Below, in pieces: positions 8,394-18,035 of a stretch of DNA of 64,000 nucleotides. The stretch is from NCBI GenBank assembly GCA_016703535.1, contig JADJBV010000001.1, positions 4,392,001 to 4,456,000 of the forward strand, read 5' to 3'. Position 1 is the first letter of the stretch; each line of letters starts with the position of its first letter. The translations under genes and the position numbers were made by a program. Under the pieces are notes generated by a model. The model searched no databases and was not told where the DNA came from. It saw nothing but the letters and a program-made list of their open reading frames with translations. Origin of the DNA: Deltaproteobacteria bacterium (lineage in GTDB: Bacteria > Myxococcota > Kuafuiibacteriia > Kuafuiibacteriales > Kuafuiibacteriaceae).

Positions 8394-10817
8394 TCACTGC
8401 TCCAAAGACTCGTAGCTGGTGAAGCCCGCCTGCAGATCGAGCCAGTGAAAGAGGAAGGCCAAACCGGCGCTGGCCCCGGCCACGCCCAAGCTGATCACCG
8501 AAGCCAAGCTGTAGCGGAAGGCCTCGTCGTCGAGCTCGCGCACCGGCGCGGAGTAGCCGGGGTTGGGATCGAGCGCCAACAAATCGTCCCGGGCGCTGGC
8601 GCTGTTGTTGTAGCCCCAAAAATAAGCGCCGCTGGCGAGCAGCGCGACCGCCCCGTTGGCCGCCGCCAACCACACCGCCGGGTTGAGTTCGTCGGCGTGG
8701 GCGACCCGTTGTTCGTCGCTCTCTTCTTCCTCCATCAGCCACAAGGCGGTGGCGGTCAAAAGGCCCGCGCCCCCCACCCCAAAACCGGTCGCGCCGAGCA
8801 GGCTGAACTGAAACGCTTGATCGTCGTAGCCCCGGGCCACGGTGCCGTCGGGCGGGAAGTAGGTGGCCACCAACGCCCGATCCCGCTGATGGGAGGCGTT
8901 GAGGAAGAGGCCCTGCATCAACCATCCGGTCGCGGCCCCGGCCACGCCCAACCCGCCGGCGATCCAGACCCCGGTGCGAGAGCGCGGTTCGGCGTCGGTC
9001 TGGAGGGACAAGGTGGCCGGTGGCGGCACCAACTGGGGGCCGGGCGGCGGTGCCGGCGGCGGCTCCAGGCCCCGGGGCGCCCCGGGGGGCGGTGAAACTT
9101 CGCGCCACCAGCGGGGGTGGTTGTCGGCGAAGGCCAACAAGGCCTGGAACTTGGGCGCCCGCTCCTCAGACTGATCTTGGAGCTCCAGGGCCCCAAAACG
9201 CCCGTATTTCCCGAAGGGCGTGGTCAACCCTTGGTGCACAAAAAGTTCGCCGCCGTACTTCTGCCAGCCGTCGAGCAAGGCCCCATAAAGGGCGCCCATC
9301 CGAGGGTTGCGGTTCGCCGCGTCGAAGCGTTCGTTGAGGGTGGCCCGACTGCGCAGCTCGATGTCGGCGACCAGGCCTTGGCCACCGCTGGCCGCCACCA
9401 AAGCGACGCCATACTTTTTGGCGACCTCGGCGGCCCGCCGCACTTGGCCCAACACCTCGGGCAAGCTGTCGTTGTCCAGCTGAGAGAGCAGCCAGTCGAG
9501 ATCGTTGCTCTCGACGGCGTCGGCGAACTCGAGCCGCCCCAGCTCGGCACCAAAACGCGGGTTGACGGCCAGAGCGTCGGCCTGTTCGTAGGCCTTCTCG
9601 AAGGACAAGAGGGCCTCCAGCTCTTCGTTGGAGGCCAATCGACCGCTCAAGACCCGGACCGTTCGGCCCCGATCCAACACCGGCTCCATCCGCTGCCACA
9701 ACGCCACCGATCGGCGCGCCGCGTATTTGGCCCGAGCCAAGTTGGGATCCGGGTCCAGCGACTTGGCTTGTTTGTTCACGTAAGCGGCGGCGGCGCTGTG
9801 TTCGGGCGCGCCGTAAAGTTCGTTCGAGTACTCCAGGTACACCTTGAGCTCCGGCTCGAGGTTGTCGCGCAGCAGCTCCCCCAGGCTGGTCAGGTACTCG
9901 TCGTTGGCCAGGTGGGGCACGTTGATCCACAGATCGGCCCGCAGCTCGTTGGCCAACATGATCATGTATTCGTAAGCGACACCCAAGGAGGACGCCTGGG
10001 TCGCGTGGGTGCGGAGCGGGCGATCCGACCAGCGCACCAGGGCCGACTCGTCGACCCGGCCCCAGCCCCCCATCCGCAACACCTTGAAGCGGGAGAGGCG
10101 CCGCAAAAACATCGGGTGGAAGACCTGGGCTTCGTAGGTGGCCTCGAAGGCCGGCGGCACCACCCGGATCTGGCGCACCGGGTCCGCCGGGTTGGAGGTG
10201 GCGATGACCAGCTGCACCTCCGAGTCCCGTTTGGTGATGATGGTGAAGCGCCCCGGCTGATCACTTTCGACGGTCGCACCTTCGAAGACCAACTTACCGC
10301 GGCCTTCGTAGAGCACCACCAAGGTCCCGCCCGCCATGGTGGGGAAGCGGGTCGCCGCCGACTGATCCGGGAGCAGCTGGCGCACCCAACCTTCGTCGTC
10401 GACGTCCAACTTGCGGTTGTCCTTTTTGCCGCTCCGGCCGGACATCGAGACCCAAGGTGTGGACTGCTTGAAGGCGTCGACGAAGACCCAGTCCGCCGAC
10501 TCACCGCCCAACGCCGCCAGGTTGGTCCCCAGGGGTGAATTTTCGTTGCTCCGGGGCCGATCGGCCTTGGGCACCGGCACCACCCGACCCCGGCGCCGGG
10601 TCGCCTGATCTTGTTTGCTCCGGTCGTCTTTGGACTTCGGATCCGTCCGACCTTGGGCCCCATACCAAAGCGGCTTCATCGGCGGGGGTTCATCGGTGAC
10701 CGCGGCGATCGGTTCGGGACGGGGGGCCGGCGGGGGACGGGACCCGCCCGAGGCGCAGGCCAAGCTGCTCAGGGCGAGCAGCCCACCGCCGCAGAGGAAG
10801 AGGTTGCGGAGAGACAT
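8394..10817 (-). CDS. large lipoprotein, glycoside-hydrolase-like body with C-terminal membrane-helix module
   Basis: An 807-aa protein. The ATG at 10815-10817 gives a short lipoprotein signal ending LSSLAC (Cys21); a GTG two codons upstream is the alternative. Residues ~30-80 are Pro/Lys/Arg-rich. The body (~90-600) matches the protein at 1-651 over its last third (ADALAVNPRFG, DAANRNPRM, NHPRWW) and includes VYLEYSNELYG, a 'YSNE' element like the acid/base strand of clan-A glycosidases seen in cellulose-binding-type proteins. After a Pro-rich linker, residues ~640-807 contain four hydrophobic helices, an unusual addition absent from the paralog. It heads a three-gene operon with the two CxxCH/propeller lipoproteins. 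Substrate is unknown. Confidence 0.65.
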   Translation of the reverse strand: MSLRNLFLCGGGLLALSSLACASGGSRPPPAPRPEPIAAVTDEPPPMKPLWYGAQGRTDPKSKDDRSKQDQATRRRGRVVPVPKADRPRSNENSPLGTNLAALGGESADWVFVDAFKQSTPWVSMSGRSGKKDNRKLDVDDEGWVRQLLPDQSAATRFPTMAGGTLVVLYEGRGKLVFEGATVESDQPGRFTIITKRDSEVQLVIATSNPADPVRQIRVVPPAFEATYEAQVFHPMFLRRLSRFKVLRMGGWGRVDESALVRWSDRPLRTHATQASSLGVAYEYMIMLANELRADLWINVPHLANDEYLTSLGELLRDNLEPELKVYLEYSNELYGAPEHSAAAAYVNKQAKSLDPDPNLARAKYAARRSVALWQRMEPVLDRGRTVRVLSGRLASNEELEALLSFEKAYEQADALAVNPRFGAELGRLEFADAVESNDLDWLLSQLDNDSLPEVLGQVRRAAEVAKKYGVALVAASGGQGLVADIELRSRATLNERFDAANRNPRMGALYGALLDGWQKYGGELFVHQGLTTPFGKYGRFGALELQDQSEERAPKFQALLAFADNHPRWWREVSPPPGAPRGLEPPPAPPPGPQLVPPPATLSLQTDAEPRSRTGVWIAGGLGVAGAATGWLMQGLFLNASHQRDRALVATYFPPDGTVARGYDDQAFQFSLLGATGFGVGGAGLLTATALWLMEEEESDEQRVAHADELNPAVWLAAANGAVALLASGAYFWGYNNSASARDDLLALDPNPGYSAPVRELDDEAFRYSLASVISLGVAGASAGLAFLFHWLDLQAGFTSYESLEQ

Positions 10818-10928
10818 CGGCACGGGTTCTTACGTTCGATCCCACCAGGGCCTGCCTCGATGCGCAAGAGGCGCCCAAGATTGGGTGTTTACCGAGATCG
10901 GCCGGTGCCTTCGGGGTCGGACCAGGGT
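10818..10928. promoter_or_regulatory. divergent intergenic region (probable promoters for both flanking operons)
   Basis: This 111-bp gap separates the minus-strand lipoprotein operon from the plus-strand polysaccharide operon, so promoters for both are expected here. No convincing -35/-10 boxes or operator palindromes could be picked out by eye. Confidence 0.3.
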
Positions 10929-11609
10929 ATGGACGGACCCATGGCCACCCGGGAGCCCAGCGCCCGCCTCTTTCAGCGTTGGCTCGAGCCCACCTGGCAG
11001 CCCGATCCGCCTCTGCCCAAGACCTTGGCCCAGCTCCCTCCGGGGGCCCGGATCTGCGACCTCGGCGCCGGGGGTCGGCGGCTCAGCCCTGAAACTCGGA
11101 CCGTCGACGTGACGCCCGGTCCCGAGGTGGACGTGGTCGCCGACATCCACCACGTGCCCCTGCCGGATCAGAGCTTCGAGTTGGTGGTCTGCACCGGCAC
11201 CTTGAACCTCTGCCGGGATCCCGGCCAGGTGGCCAAAGAGATGGCCCGGCTTTTGGTGCCCGGCGGTTGGGTGCACCTGGAGATCGGCCTTTTTCAGCCC
11301 TATTTGCCCGAACCTGAGGACTACCACCGCTTCACCCTGCCCGGCTTGCGCCTGCTCTTTGGGCAAGTCGGGATCGAGGAGCGGAGGTCCGGTGCCCACA
11401 TCGGCCCGATGTCGGCCCTCTCGACGGCGGCCCTCTATTTGGTCGCCGATCTGCTGCCGGGACCGGCCTTTTGGCGGCGGGGGCTTCGGGGTGCGTCCCA
11501 CCTGGCCTTTGGGCCCCTCAAATATCTGGACGCGGCTTTGCCTCAGGCGACCCGGGAGCAGGGACCCTTCGCCTATGGGATCTACTTCGTGGGGCAGAAG
11601 GCCCCGTAG
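10929..11609 (+). CDS. class I SAM-dependent methyltransferase
   Basis: A 226-aa methyltransferase. Motif I is ICDLGAGG near residue 44, followed by an acidic strand end and DVVADIHHVPLPDQSFELVV, the post-I to motif IV region of Methyltransf_11-type enzymes; LLVPGGWVHLE is motif V/VI. The ATG at 10929 was preferred over the longer open frame from 10611, which overlaps the divergent gene; ATG at 10941 is an alternative. It opens a plus-strand operon with a polysaccharide deacetylase and a GT4 glycosyltransferase, which suggests methylation of a sugar or lipid carrier during surface-glycan synthesis. Confidence 0.8.
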   Translation: MDGPMATREPSARLFQRWLEPTWQPDPPLPKTLAQLPPGARICDLGAGGRRLSPETRTVDVTPGPEVDVVADIHHVPLPDQSFELVVCTGTLNLCRDPGQVAKEMARLLVPGGWVHLEIGLFQPYLPEPEDYHRFTLPGLRLLFGQVGIEERRSGAHIGPMSALSTAALYLVADLLPGPAFWRRGLRGASHLAFGPLKYLDAALPQATREQGPFAYGIYFVGQKAP

Positions 11610-11642
11610 ACTCGGCTCCCTGCTCTTGGTACCCGAACCAAC

Positions 11643-12677
11643 GTGGCCCGTCGGATCGTCGTCCCCTTGGTGCGAGATCTGGTCGGCACCGCCCTTTACC
11701 AAACTGGCCTGACGCGGCCGGCCCGGGTCGGCCACGATCGGCTGACCATCGTCACCTTCCACCGAGTGTTGCCCCCGGAGGTCTTGCAGGACTACCCGAT
11801 CGGCGAGATCGCGGTGTCCACCGATGAGCTCGCCTGGTTCGTGGACTTGTTCGCCCGGGAGTACACCGCCGGGACCTTGAGTGAACTCCACCGCCGCTTC
11901 GAAGCCGGGGAGCGCCCGAAGAAGCCGTTTTTGGCGATCACCTTCGACGACGGCCAACTCGACAACTTCCGCTACGCCCGGCCGCTGCTCGAGGCGGCGG
12001 GCCTACGGGCCAGCTTCTTCGTGCCCCTCGACGCCATCGACGGCAACCAACCCCTCTGGCACGACCGGCTGGGTTACGCGGCGGATCGGCTCTGGCGTCA
12101 AGACGAGGCCGCGGCCCGATCGCTCCTCGGTGAGTTGGGCCCAGTGCCCGCGGATCGGCACGCGGCGCTGATGATCGCGCTGGAGCGGACCAAGGCCCTG
12201 GCGCCCGAGCGCCGCCTGGACTTCGTGGCCAAGGTCGAGGCCCGCTTGGGTCAAGCACCCCGGCCCGAGTGGGACGGCATGATGAGTTGGGATCAACTAA
12301 GAGAGTTGGCCGAGGCCGGCCATGAGATCGGATCTCACTCACTCTCCCACGCGATCCTGCCGTTGTTGGACGACGCCCAACTCGGGCGAGAGTTGAAGGG
12401 GTCGAAGGATCGGCTGGAGTCGGAGTTGTCGAAAAGTTGTGAGGCCTTCTGTTACCCCAACGGCGACGCCGATTCCCGGGTGATCGAGGCGACCCACCGG
12501 GCTGGTTATCGCCGGGCCGTCACCACCGCCTGGGGCATCAACCCACCCGGCGCCGATCCTTTGCGCCTGGTCCGATGTGATCTCCAAGGCCAACACTCTC
12601 GCACCCTGTTCGGGCGCCTTTCCCCCTCCCGCTTGGCCTTCCGGCTCAGCCCCTACTTTTCAGGACCACGCCCGTGA
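11643..12677 (+). CDS. polysaccharide deacetylase (NodB/CE4 family)
   Basis: A 344-aa protein with a GTG start (11643). The NodB fold is marked by the metal/catalytic motif ITFDDG near residue 100 and the metal-binding SHSLSH near residue 237, plus FCYPNGD, a late NodB motif (usually R/Y-x-P-x-G). Such enzymes remove N- or O-acetyl groups from surface polysaccharides. There is no obvious signal peptide: the N-terminus has only a weak hydrophobic stretch (IVVPLVRDLVGTALY). The stop overlaps the start of the glycosyltransferase gene (GTGA, 12674-12677), so the two are translationally coupled. Confidence 0.9.
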   Translation: MARRIVVPLVRDLVGTALYQTGLTRPARVGHDRLTIVTFHRVLPPEVLQDYPIGEIAVSTDELAWFVDLFAREYTAGTLSELHRRFEAGERPKKPFLAITFDDGQLDNFRYARPLLEAAGLRASFFVPLDAIDGNQPLWHDRLGYAADRLWRQDEAAARSLLGELGPVPADRHAALMIALERTKALAPERRLDFVAKVEARLGQAPRPEWDGMMSWDQLRELAEAGHEIGSHSLSHAILPLLDDAQLGRELKGSKDRLESELSKSCEAFCYPNGDADSRVIEATHRAGYRRAVTTAWGINPPGADPLRLVRCDLQGQHSRTLFGRLSPSRLAFRLSPYFSGPRP

Positions 12678-13876
12678 AGATCGCCTACTTGGTCAGCCAG
12701 TTCCCGGCCCCCTCCCATACTTTTATTCGCCGGGAGGTCGAGGCCCTGCGGCGGCGGGGCTTGTCGATCGACACCTTCAGCATCCGGCCCGGCGAGGCCT
12801 TGTCCGAGGCCGATCGCCAAGATCTGGCCCGGACCTTCACGGTTTTGCCCGCCCCCAAGCTGGACCTCTTGCGCAACCAGGCCACCATGTTCCTGAAGCG
12901 CCCCGGAAGTTACCTCTCGACTTTGCAAGCTACCTTGCAACACCGAATCCCGGGCAGCAAAAACCTGCTCTGGGCCCTGTTCTACTTCGTCGAAGCGATG
13001 CGGCTGGCCGAAGAGTTGGATCGCCGCGGCATCACCCACGTGCACAACCACTTCGCCAACCCGGCCTCCCACGTGGGCTTGGCCGCCACCCGCTACTTGG
13101 GCATCGGTTGGAGCGTGTCGCTGCACGGCCTCGGTGACTACGACGGCCCCACCACCGTGATCTTGCCGGACAAAGTTTCGGCGGCCCGTTTCATCGCCTG
13201 CGTCACCCACTACGGAAGGGCCCAGACCATGCGGGTCTGCGCGCCTGAGTTGTGGGAGAAGTTGTTCGTCTCCCGCTGCGGCATCGAGGTCGAGAAGTTG
13301 CCGCCGGTCCGGCCCCGGCCGGCCCGGGAGCGCCTGCGGATCCTGTCGGTGGGCCGCCTCTCACCGGAGAAGGGCCAGGTCGGCTTGGTGGAGGCCTTCG
13401 CCTTGGCCCGGGCCAAGGGCCTCGACGCCGAGTTGATCGTGATCGGCGGCGGCCCCGACGAGGCCCGCATCAAAGAGGCCGTACAAAAGTTCGGTGTCGC
13501 CGACCGAGTCGAACTCAAGGGCCGCCAACCCGAAGCCGCGGTCCTCGAGGCCATGGCCGACGCCGACCTCTTCGTATTGTCGAGCTTCGTCGAAGGCCTC
13601 CCCGTCGTCCTGATGGAGGCCCTGGGCCTCGAGCTCCCAGTCATCGCCCCCGCCATCACCGGCGTCCCGGAGCTGGTCGAACACGGCAAAACCGGCCTCT
13701 TGTTCGCCGCCGGTCATTGGGGAGAGTTGGCCGAACGAATCCTCGAGTACGCCGGCGATCCAGAGAAGAGAGCCGCCCACGCCAAAGCCGGGCGCCAGAA
13801 GGTGTTGGCCGAGTTCGACATCGAACGAGCGGTGGAGCCGTTGCTCCGGCACTTCCAAGGCGCCGAGTCCCGCTGA
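12674..13876 (+). CDS. glycosyltransferase family 4 protein (GT-B fold)
   Basis: A 400-aa GT4 enzyme. The N-terminal Rossmann half begins KIAYLVSQFPAPSHTFI, as in colanic-acid-type glycosyltransferases (WcaL-like), and contains HVHNHFAN. The C-terminal half starts at ILSVGRLSPEKGQ and carries the E-x7-E nucleotide-sugar motif in FVEGLPVVLMEALGLE, followed by GVPELVEHGKTGLLF. The start is GTG at 12674, overlapping the deacetylase stop. It is cytoplasmic or membrane-peripheral and adds a sugar to a lipid-linked glycan; donor and acceptor are not readable. It is the last gene of the operon. Confidence 0.92.
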   Translation: MKIAYLVSQFPAPSHTFIRREVEALRRRGLSIDTFSIRPGEALSEADRQDLARTFTVLPAPKLDLLRNQATMFLKRPGSYLSTLQATLQHRIPGSKNLLWALFYFVEAMRLAEELDRRGITHVHNHFANPASHVGLAATRYLGIGWSVSLHGLGDYDGPTTVILPDKVSAARFIACVTHYGRAQTMRVCAPELWEKLFVSRCGIEVEKLPPVRPRPARERLRILSVGRLSPEKGQVGLVEAFALARAKGLDAELIVIGGGPDEARIKEAVQKFGVADRVELKGRQPEAAVLEAMADADLFVLSSFVEGLPVVLMEALGLELPVIAPAITGVPELVEHGKTGLLFAAGHWGELAERILEYAGDPEKRAAHAKAGRQKVLAEFDIERAVEPLLRHFQGAESR

Positions 13877-14075
13877 ACTGCGGAAACTTCCTTGGCCGGG
13901 CGAAGGCCTGTTATTCCGGCAAGATGGAACTATGACCTGATTTGTCGCAGCAAAGACGCACCCTCCGTATATGCGTCGCAATTCAAAGACTTGCCCTCCT
14001 TCTCCACACCAACGCCCCACAACTCTGGATGGGTCGGGTTGTGGGAAACCTCCCCATCTGCTAACCCGCGACCCC
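13877..14075. other. intergenic region before the RHS operon
   Basis: About 200 bp without a convincing gene. An open frame extends upstream from 14076 to 13971, but it lacks coding character. A promoter for the downstream secreted-protein/RHS operon would be expected here; none was identified by eye. Confidence 0.4.
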
Positions 14076-17000
14076 ATGCGATTGACGGCCCGGGGGCGCC
14101 TCCTACCCTTCCTCCTTACTCTTCTGATTGCCGCCTGGCCCCAACCCTCCTTCGCCGCCGACACGGACGCGGATGGGATGGACGACGCCTGGGAGACCAC
14201 CCACTTCGGGAACCTCTCCCGAAATGGAGCCGGGGACTTCGAGTCCGACGGGATGACGGATCTGGAGGAGTATCAGAACACCCTCAATCCCACGGTCAAC
14301 GACGGCTTCCTTGACCACGACGGCGATCGCTACCCCACGGTCTTCGAGGTTCGGAACAGCGCCAACCCCAACAGCAATGCCAGCACGCCGGCCGCAACTT
14401 ACACGGTGGCGAGCAGCGGCGGGACCCACACCAACATCAGCGCCGCGATCAGCGCCGCCAACACCGCCAACGGATCCCACCAGATCATCGCGATCCAGAG
14501 CGGGACTTGGAGCGGGACCAGCAACCTGAACCAGACCGTTGCATCCACCAAGCCGAAGTTGCTCTTTATCGGATTGGGCGGCGCGGCCAACGTCATCATG
14601 GACGGAGGCGGCACGAACATCGGATGGACCTTGGCCAACTCGGTGGTCCTCAACGGCCTGACCTTCACTCGCACCACCCGCGCCCTCTATGTCAGCGCAA
14701 CCGGTGCGGAGGTCCGGATCATCGACTGCGTGTTTCGGGACAACGCCGGCACCACCACCAACCCCGGTGGGCTCCAGGTGACCACCAACAGCAACATCCA
14801 CCTGATCGCCAGCACCTTCATCAACAACACCACCGCCACCGGCACCGCCCAGCAGATCAACCAGTCTCTCGGATCCCTGACGCTCCTCAACACCGCGGTC
14901 TGGGGCTCGTCCTCGGCGACCATGTTGTATCGCCACCCGACCAACGTCACCTTCACGACCAACTACTCCATGGTGAAGGGCCTGACGTTGACCGGCACCG
15001 GGAACCTGGCAAGCACCACCGATCCCAAGCTCCGCTCCGACGGACGCCTCCGCTGGGACTCGCCTCTCAAATCGGTGGGCAGCGGGACCGCCGGTCCCAT
15101 CTCTCGCAAGGACATCGACCTTGAGACTCGACCAACGACGAACCCCGACATCGGCGCCGACCAGTGGATCGACTCCGACGCCGACCAGCTCGCCGACGTC
15201 TGGGAACAAGCCCAGGTGGGCAACCTCACCACGTTGACTGGTCGCACCAACGACAACGATGGAGACGGGCTCAATAACGAGGCCGAGTACTTGAACTCCA
15301 CCCTCGCCGCGACGGCGGACACCGACGCCGACGGCGCCAACGACGGCGTCGAGGTCAACACCCACTTCAGCAACCCGCTCGACGGCGACACCGACGATGA
15401 CGACATGCCCGATGGCTGGGAGATCAACAACGCCCTTTCGCCGACCCTCGCCAACGGGCTCGACGACGCCGACTTCGACCGGTACCCCAACGTCTTCGAG
15501 TACTTTCGAGCATCAAATCCCCAGAGCTCGGCCTCGTTGCCCACCCCAAACCTGGAGGTCGATCCGATCCTGGGCGGCTCGAGCGGCACTGATCAGATCT
15601 ACTCTACCGTCGGCCAAGCGCTGAACGCCGCCGACGTGGCGAATGGCGCCTATCAGATCATCTCGCTTCGCCCCGCCATTTACACGAACTCCGGCAACTT
15701 CGGCCTGAACCTGTCCACCAACAAGCCAAGGCTGTTGATCATCGGCGCGGGCGGCGCCAGCCAGACCATCCTCGATGGCCAAGGGACCAACCTCGGCTGG
15801 ATCATCCCGAATACGGCAGTTGTCGCTTCCCTCAGCTTTCGACGGACCACCCGCGCGTTCACCGCATCCGGCCCAGACCTTCGGTTGGTCGACCTCGTCT
15901 TGGTCGACAACATCGGCGGCGGGACCAACCCCGGGGCGATCGCCACGACCGCCGCCACGAAGGTCCACGTCCTCGGTTGTACGCTGATCAACAACACCAG
16001 CGCATCCGGTTCCATCCAGCAGGTGAACATCCCGTCCGGCACCCTCCTTTTGCTCAACACGGTGATCTGGGGAACCTCCTCCGGAACGATGATCTACACC
16101 CATCCGACCAACGCGGTGCGGATCACCAACTACTCTCTAGTCAAGGGTGTGACGCTAACGGGAAGCGGGAACCTGGCCGGGACGGTCGATCCCAAGCTCC
16201 GCTTCGACGGGCGGCTTCGCTTCGACTCGCCTTTGGTGTCCAGCGGCACCGGGGGCGCTGGCGTGCAGACTCGAAGCGACCGAGACCTTGAGCTCCGTCC
16301 CACTTCAAGCCCGAGCCTGGGTGCGGACCAATGGATTGATACCGACGCCGACAGCCTCGCCGACGCCTGGGAGCTGGCTGAAGCAGGGAATCTCGCGGGC
16401 CTGACCTCCCTGGCTCAGGACGCCGACGCCGACGGGCTCAACAACGGCAACGAGTACCTCCAAGGCACGTTGGCGCTCACAGCCGACACCGACGGCGACG
16501 GTGCCTCGGACGGCGTCGAAGTCAACACTGCGCTCACCAACCCCCTGGACACCGACACGGACGACGACGACCTGCCGGACGGCTGGGAAATCGTCAATGC
16601 CATCTCCCCCCTGGTCGCTAACGCGCTCGAGGATGCCGACGGCGATCGCTATCCCAACATCTTCGAATACGCCCGGGGATCCAATCCCCAAAGTTCGGCC
16701 TCGACCCCGAGCGCCAACGTCGAGGTCGACTTGGCGCTAGGCGACGTCAGCCCCAGCGACACGATCTACCCATCCATCGGCCAGGCCCTAGCGGCGATCA
16801 GCACCGCCGGCGGCCCCTATCAAATTCTCGCCATCGGGCCCGGCCTTTATGTTGGCGCAAACAACACGGGGCTGACCATCGACGCCGTCAAGCCCAAGCT
16901 GCTGGTCATTGGCACCGCAGGCGCCGCCAGGACCATCGTTGATGGCGAGGGCACCCGTGTGGGCTGGACCCTTTCCAACACCGGCGTCGTCGCTTCGCTG

Positions 17001-18017
17001 TCGTTTCGGCGGACAACTCGGGCGATCCGATCCTTGGCGCCCACCGGCACGGAGCTTCGCTTGGTGGACCTCAGCCTGCACAACAATGCGGGCACCGACC
17101 AACCGGGCGCAATCGCACAAAGCGCAGCTGGAAAGCTGCTCCTGAGCCACTGCACGCTGATCAACAACACCACGCAGACTGGTTCAGCGCAGCAGGTCTC
17201 CCAAACGCTCGGCACGATGACCTTCGTCAATACCTGCGTCTGGGGTTCGGCCGCCGGCCTGAGCTATTTCGTAGCCCCCACCAATACTTCCTGGTCGGCG
17301 AGCTACAGCCTAATCAAGGGGATCACGCCCGGCGGTGCCGGAAACCTGGCGGGTACCGTGAACCCGCTCCTTCGGGCCGACGGGCGTCTCCTGGCGACCT
17401 CGCCCCTTCGAGGCGTGGGCACGGCTGGTGTTCAGTCGAGGCGGGACTGCGATCTGGAGGTGTTTCCCACCAACGCGGACATCGGCTTCGACCAGTGGAC
17501 CGACGTTGACGCCGATGGTGTCCCTGACGGCTTTGAGTTGAGCACCTACGGATCCCTCGCCGTGCTGGTCGGTGGCGATACCGATGGGGACGGGCTCAGC
17601 GACCTCACGGAATACCAGATGTACAACGGCCTAAGCGGCCCCGACCCGAACGATCCGGACACCGACGGCGACCTCAACGTAGACGGGGACGAGGTCACTT
17701 ATGGCAGCGATCCCCTGGTGCCGGACAGCGACGGCTGGCTCGGCGACCTCAACCAAGACGGAATCATCGACTTTATTGGGCTGCAGCTGGGGTACCGCCT
17801 GAGCAGCAACGACCTCGATGGGGACTCGGTCACCAACGCCAATGAACGTCTGAGGGGGACCGACCCGACCCGCGCCGACACCGACGGTGATGGGGTGAGC
17901 GATGGCGCCGATCCGTTCCCCCTGGACCCCGCCAGGTCCAACCTACCCAGTACCCCAGGCGACGTGGTGGCGCCGATCATCACGCTCAACACCCCCAGCA
18001 ACGCGACGCTCCTCTAG
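14076..18017 (+). CDS. secreted beta-helix protein with thrombospondin type 3-like calcium repeats
   Basis: A 1313-aa exported protein. The ATG at 14076 gives a clean Sec signal (LLPFLLTLLIAAWPQPSFA, cut before ADTDADG). Asp-rich TSP3/dockerin-like loops (DTDADGMDD, DTDDDDLPDGWE, DTDGDGVSDGADP) alternate with three ~385-residue tandem repeats (near 14395, 15560 and 16730). Each repeat has beta-helix strands (TRAL, LINNT, NTAVWG-like) and ends with a GADQW-(I/T)D-(S/T/V)D element. The protein would be extracellular and calcium-stabilised. It ends abruptly at APIITLNTPSNATLL, which looks like the first strand of an Ig-like domain. The stop is a single in-frame TAG, and the RHS start lies 18 nt further in the same frame, so it may be the split N-terminal half of a once larger TSP3-Ig-RHS protein. 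Confidence 0.8.
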   Translation: MRLTARGRLLPFLLTLLIAAWPQPSFAADTDADGMDDAWETTHFGNLSRNGAGDFESDGMTDLEEYQNTLNPTVNDGFLDHDGDRYPTVFEVRNSANPNSNASTPAATYTVASSGGTHTNISAAISAANTANGSHQIIAIQSGTWSGTSNLNQTVASTKPKLLFIGLGGAANVIMDGGGTNIGWTLANSVVLNGLTFTRTTRALYVSATGAEVRIIDCVFRDNAGTTTNPGGLQVTTNSNIHLIASTFINNTTATGTAQQINQSLGSLTLLNTAVWGSSSATMLYRHPTNVTFTTNYSMVKGLTLTGTGNLASTTDPKLRSDGRLRWDSPLKSVGSGTAGPISRKDIDLETRPTTNPDIGADQWIDSDADQLADVWEQAQVGNLTTLTGRTNDNDGDGLNNEAEYLNSTLAATADTDADGANDGVEVNTHFSNPLDGDTDDDDMPDGWEINNALSPTLANGLDDADFDRYPNVFEYFRASNPQSSASLPTPNLEVDPILGGSSGTDQIYSTVGQALNAADVANGAYQIISLRPAIYTNSGNFGLNLSTNKPRLLIIGAGGASQTILDGQGTNLGWIIPNTAVVASLSFRRTTRAFTASGPDLRLVDLVLVDNIGGGTNPGAIATTAATKVHVLGCTLINNTSASGSIQQVNIPSGTLLLLNTVIWGTSSGTMIYTHPTNAVRITNYSLVKGVTLTGSGNLAGTVDPKLRFDGRLRFDSPLVSSGTGGAGVQTRSDRDLELRPTSSPSLGADQWIDTDADSLADAWELAEAGNLAGLTSLAQDADADGLNNGNEYLQGTLALTADTDGDGASDGVEVNTALTNPLDTDTDDDDLPDGWEIVNAISPLVANALEDADGDRYPNIFEYARGSNPQSSASTPSANVEVDLALGDVSPSDTIYPSIGQALAAISTAGGPYQILAIGPGLYVGANNTGLTIDAVKPKLLVIGTAGAARTIVDGEGTRVGWTLSNTGVVASLSFRRTTRAIRSLAPTGTELRLVDLSLHNNAGTDQPGAIAQSAAGKLLLSHCTLINNTTQTGSAQQVSQTLGTMTFVNTCVWGSAAGLSYFVAPTNTSWSASYSLIKGITPGGAGNLAGTVNPLLRADGRLLATSPLRGVGTAGVQSRRDCDLEVFPTNADIGFDQWTDVDADGVPDGFELSTYGSLAVLVGGDTDGDGLSDLTEYQMYNGLSGPDPNDPDTDGDLNVDGDEVTYGSDPLVPDSDGWLGDLNQDGIIDFIGLQLGYRLSSNDLDGDSVTNANERLRGTDPTRADTDGDGVSDGADPFPLDPARSNLPSTPGDVVAPIITLNTPSNATLL

Positions 18018-18035
18018 TCGAGGCCAGGACCATCT

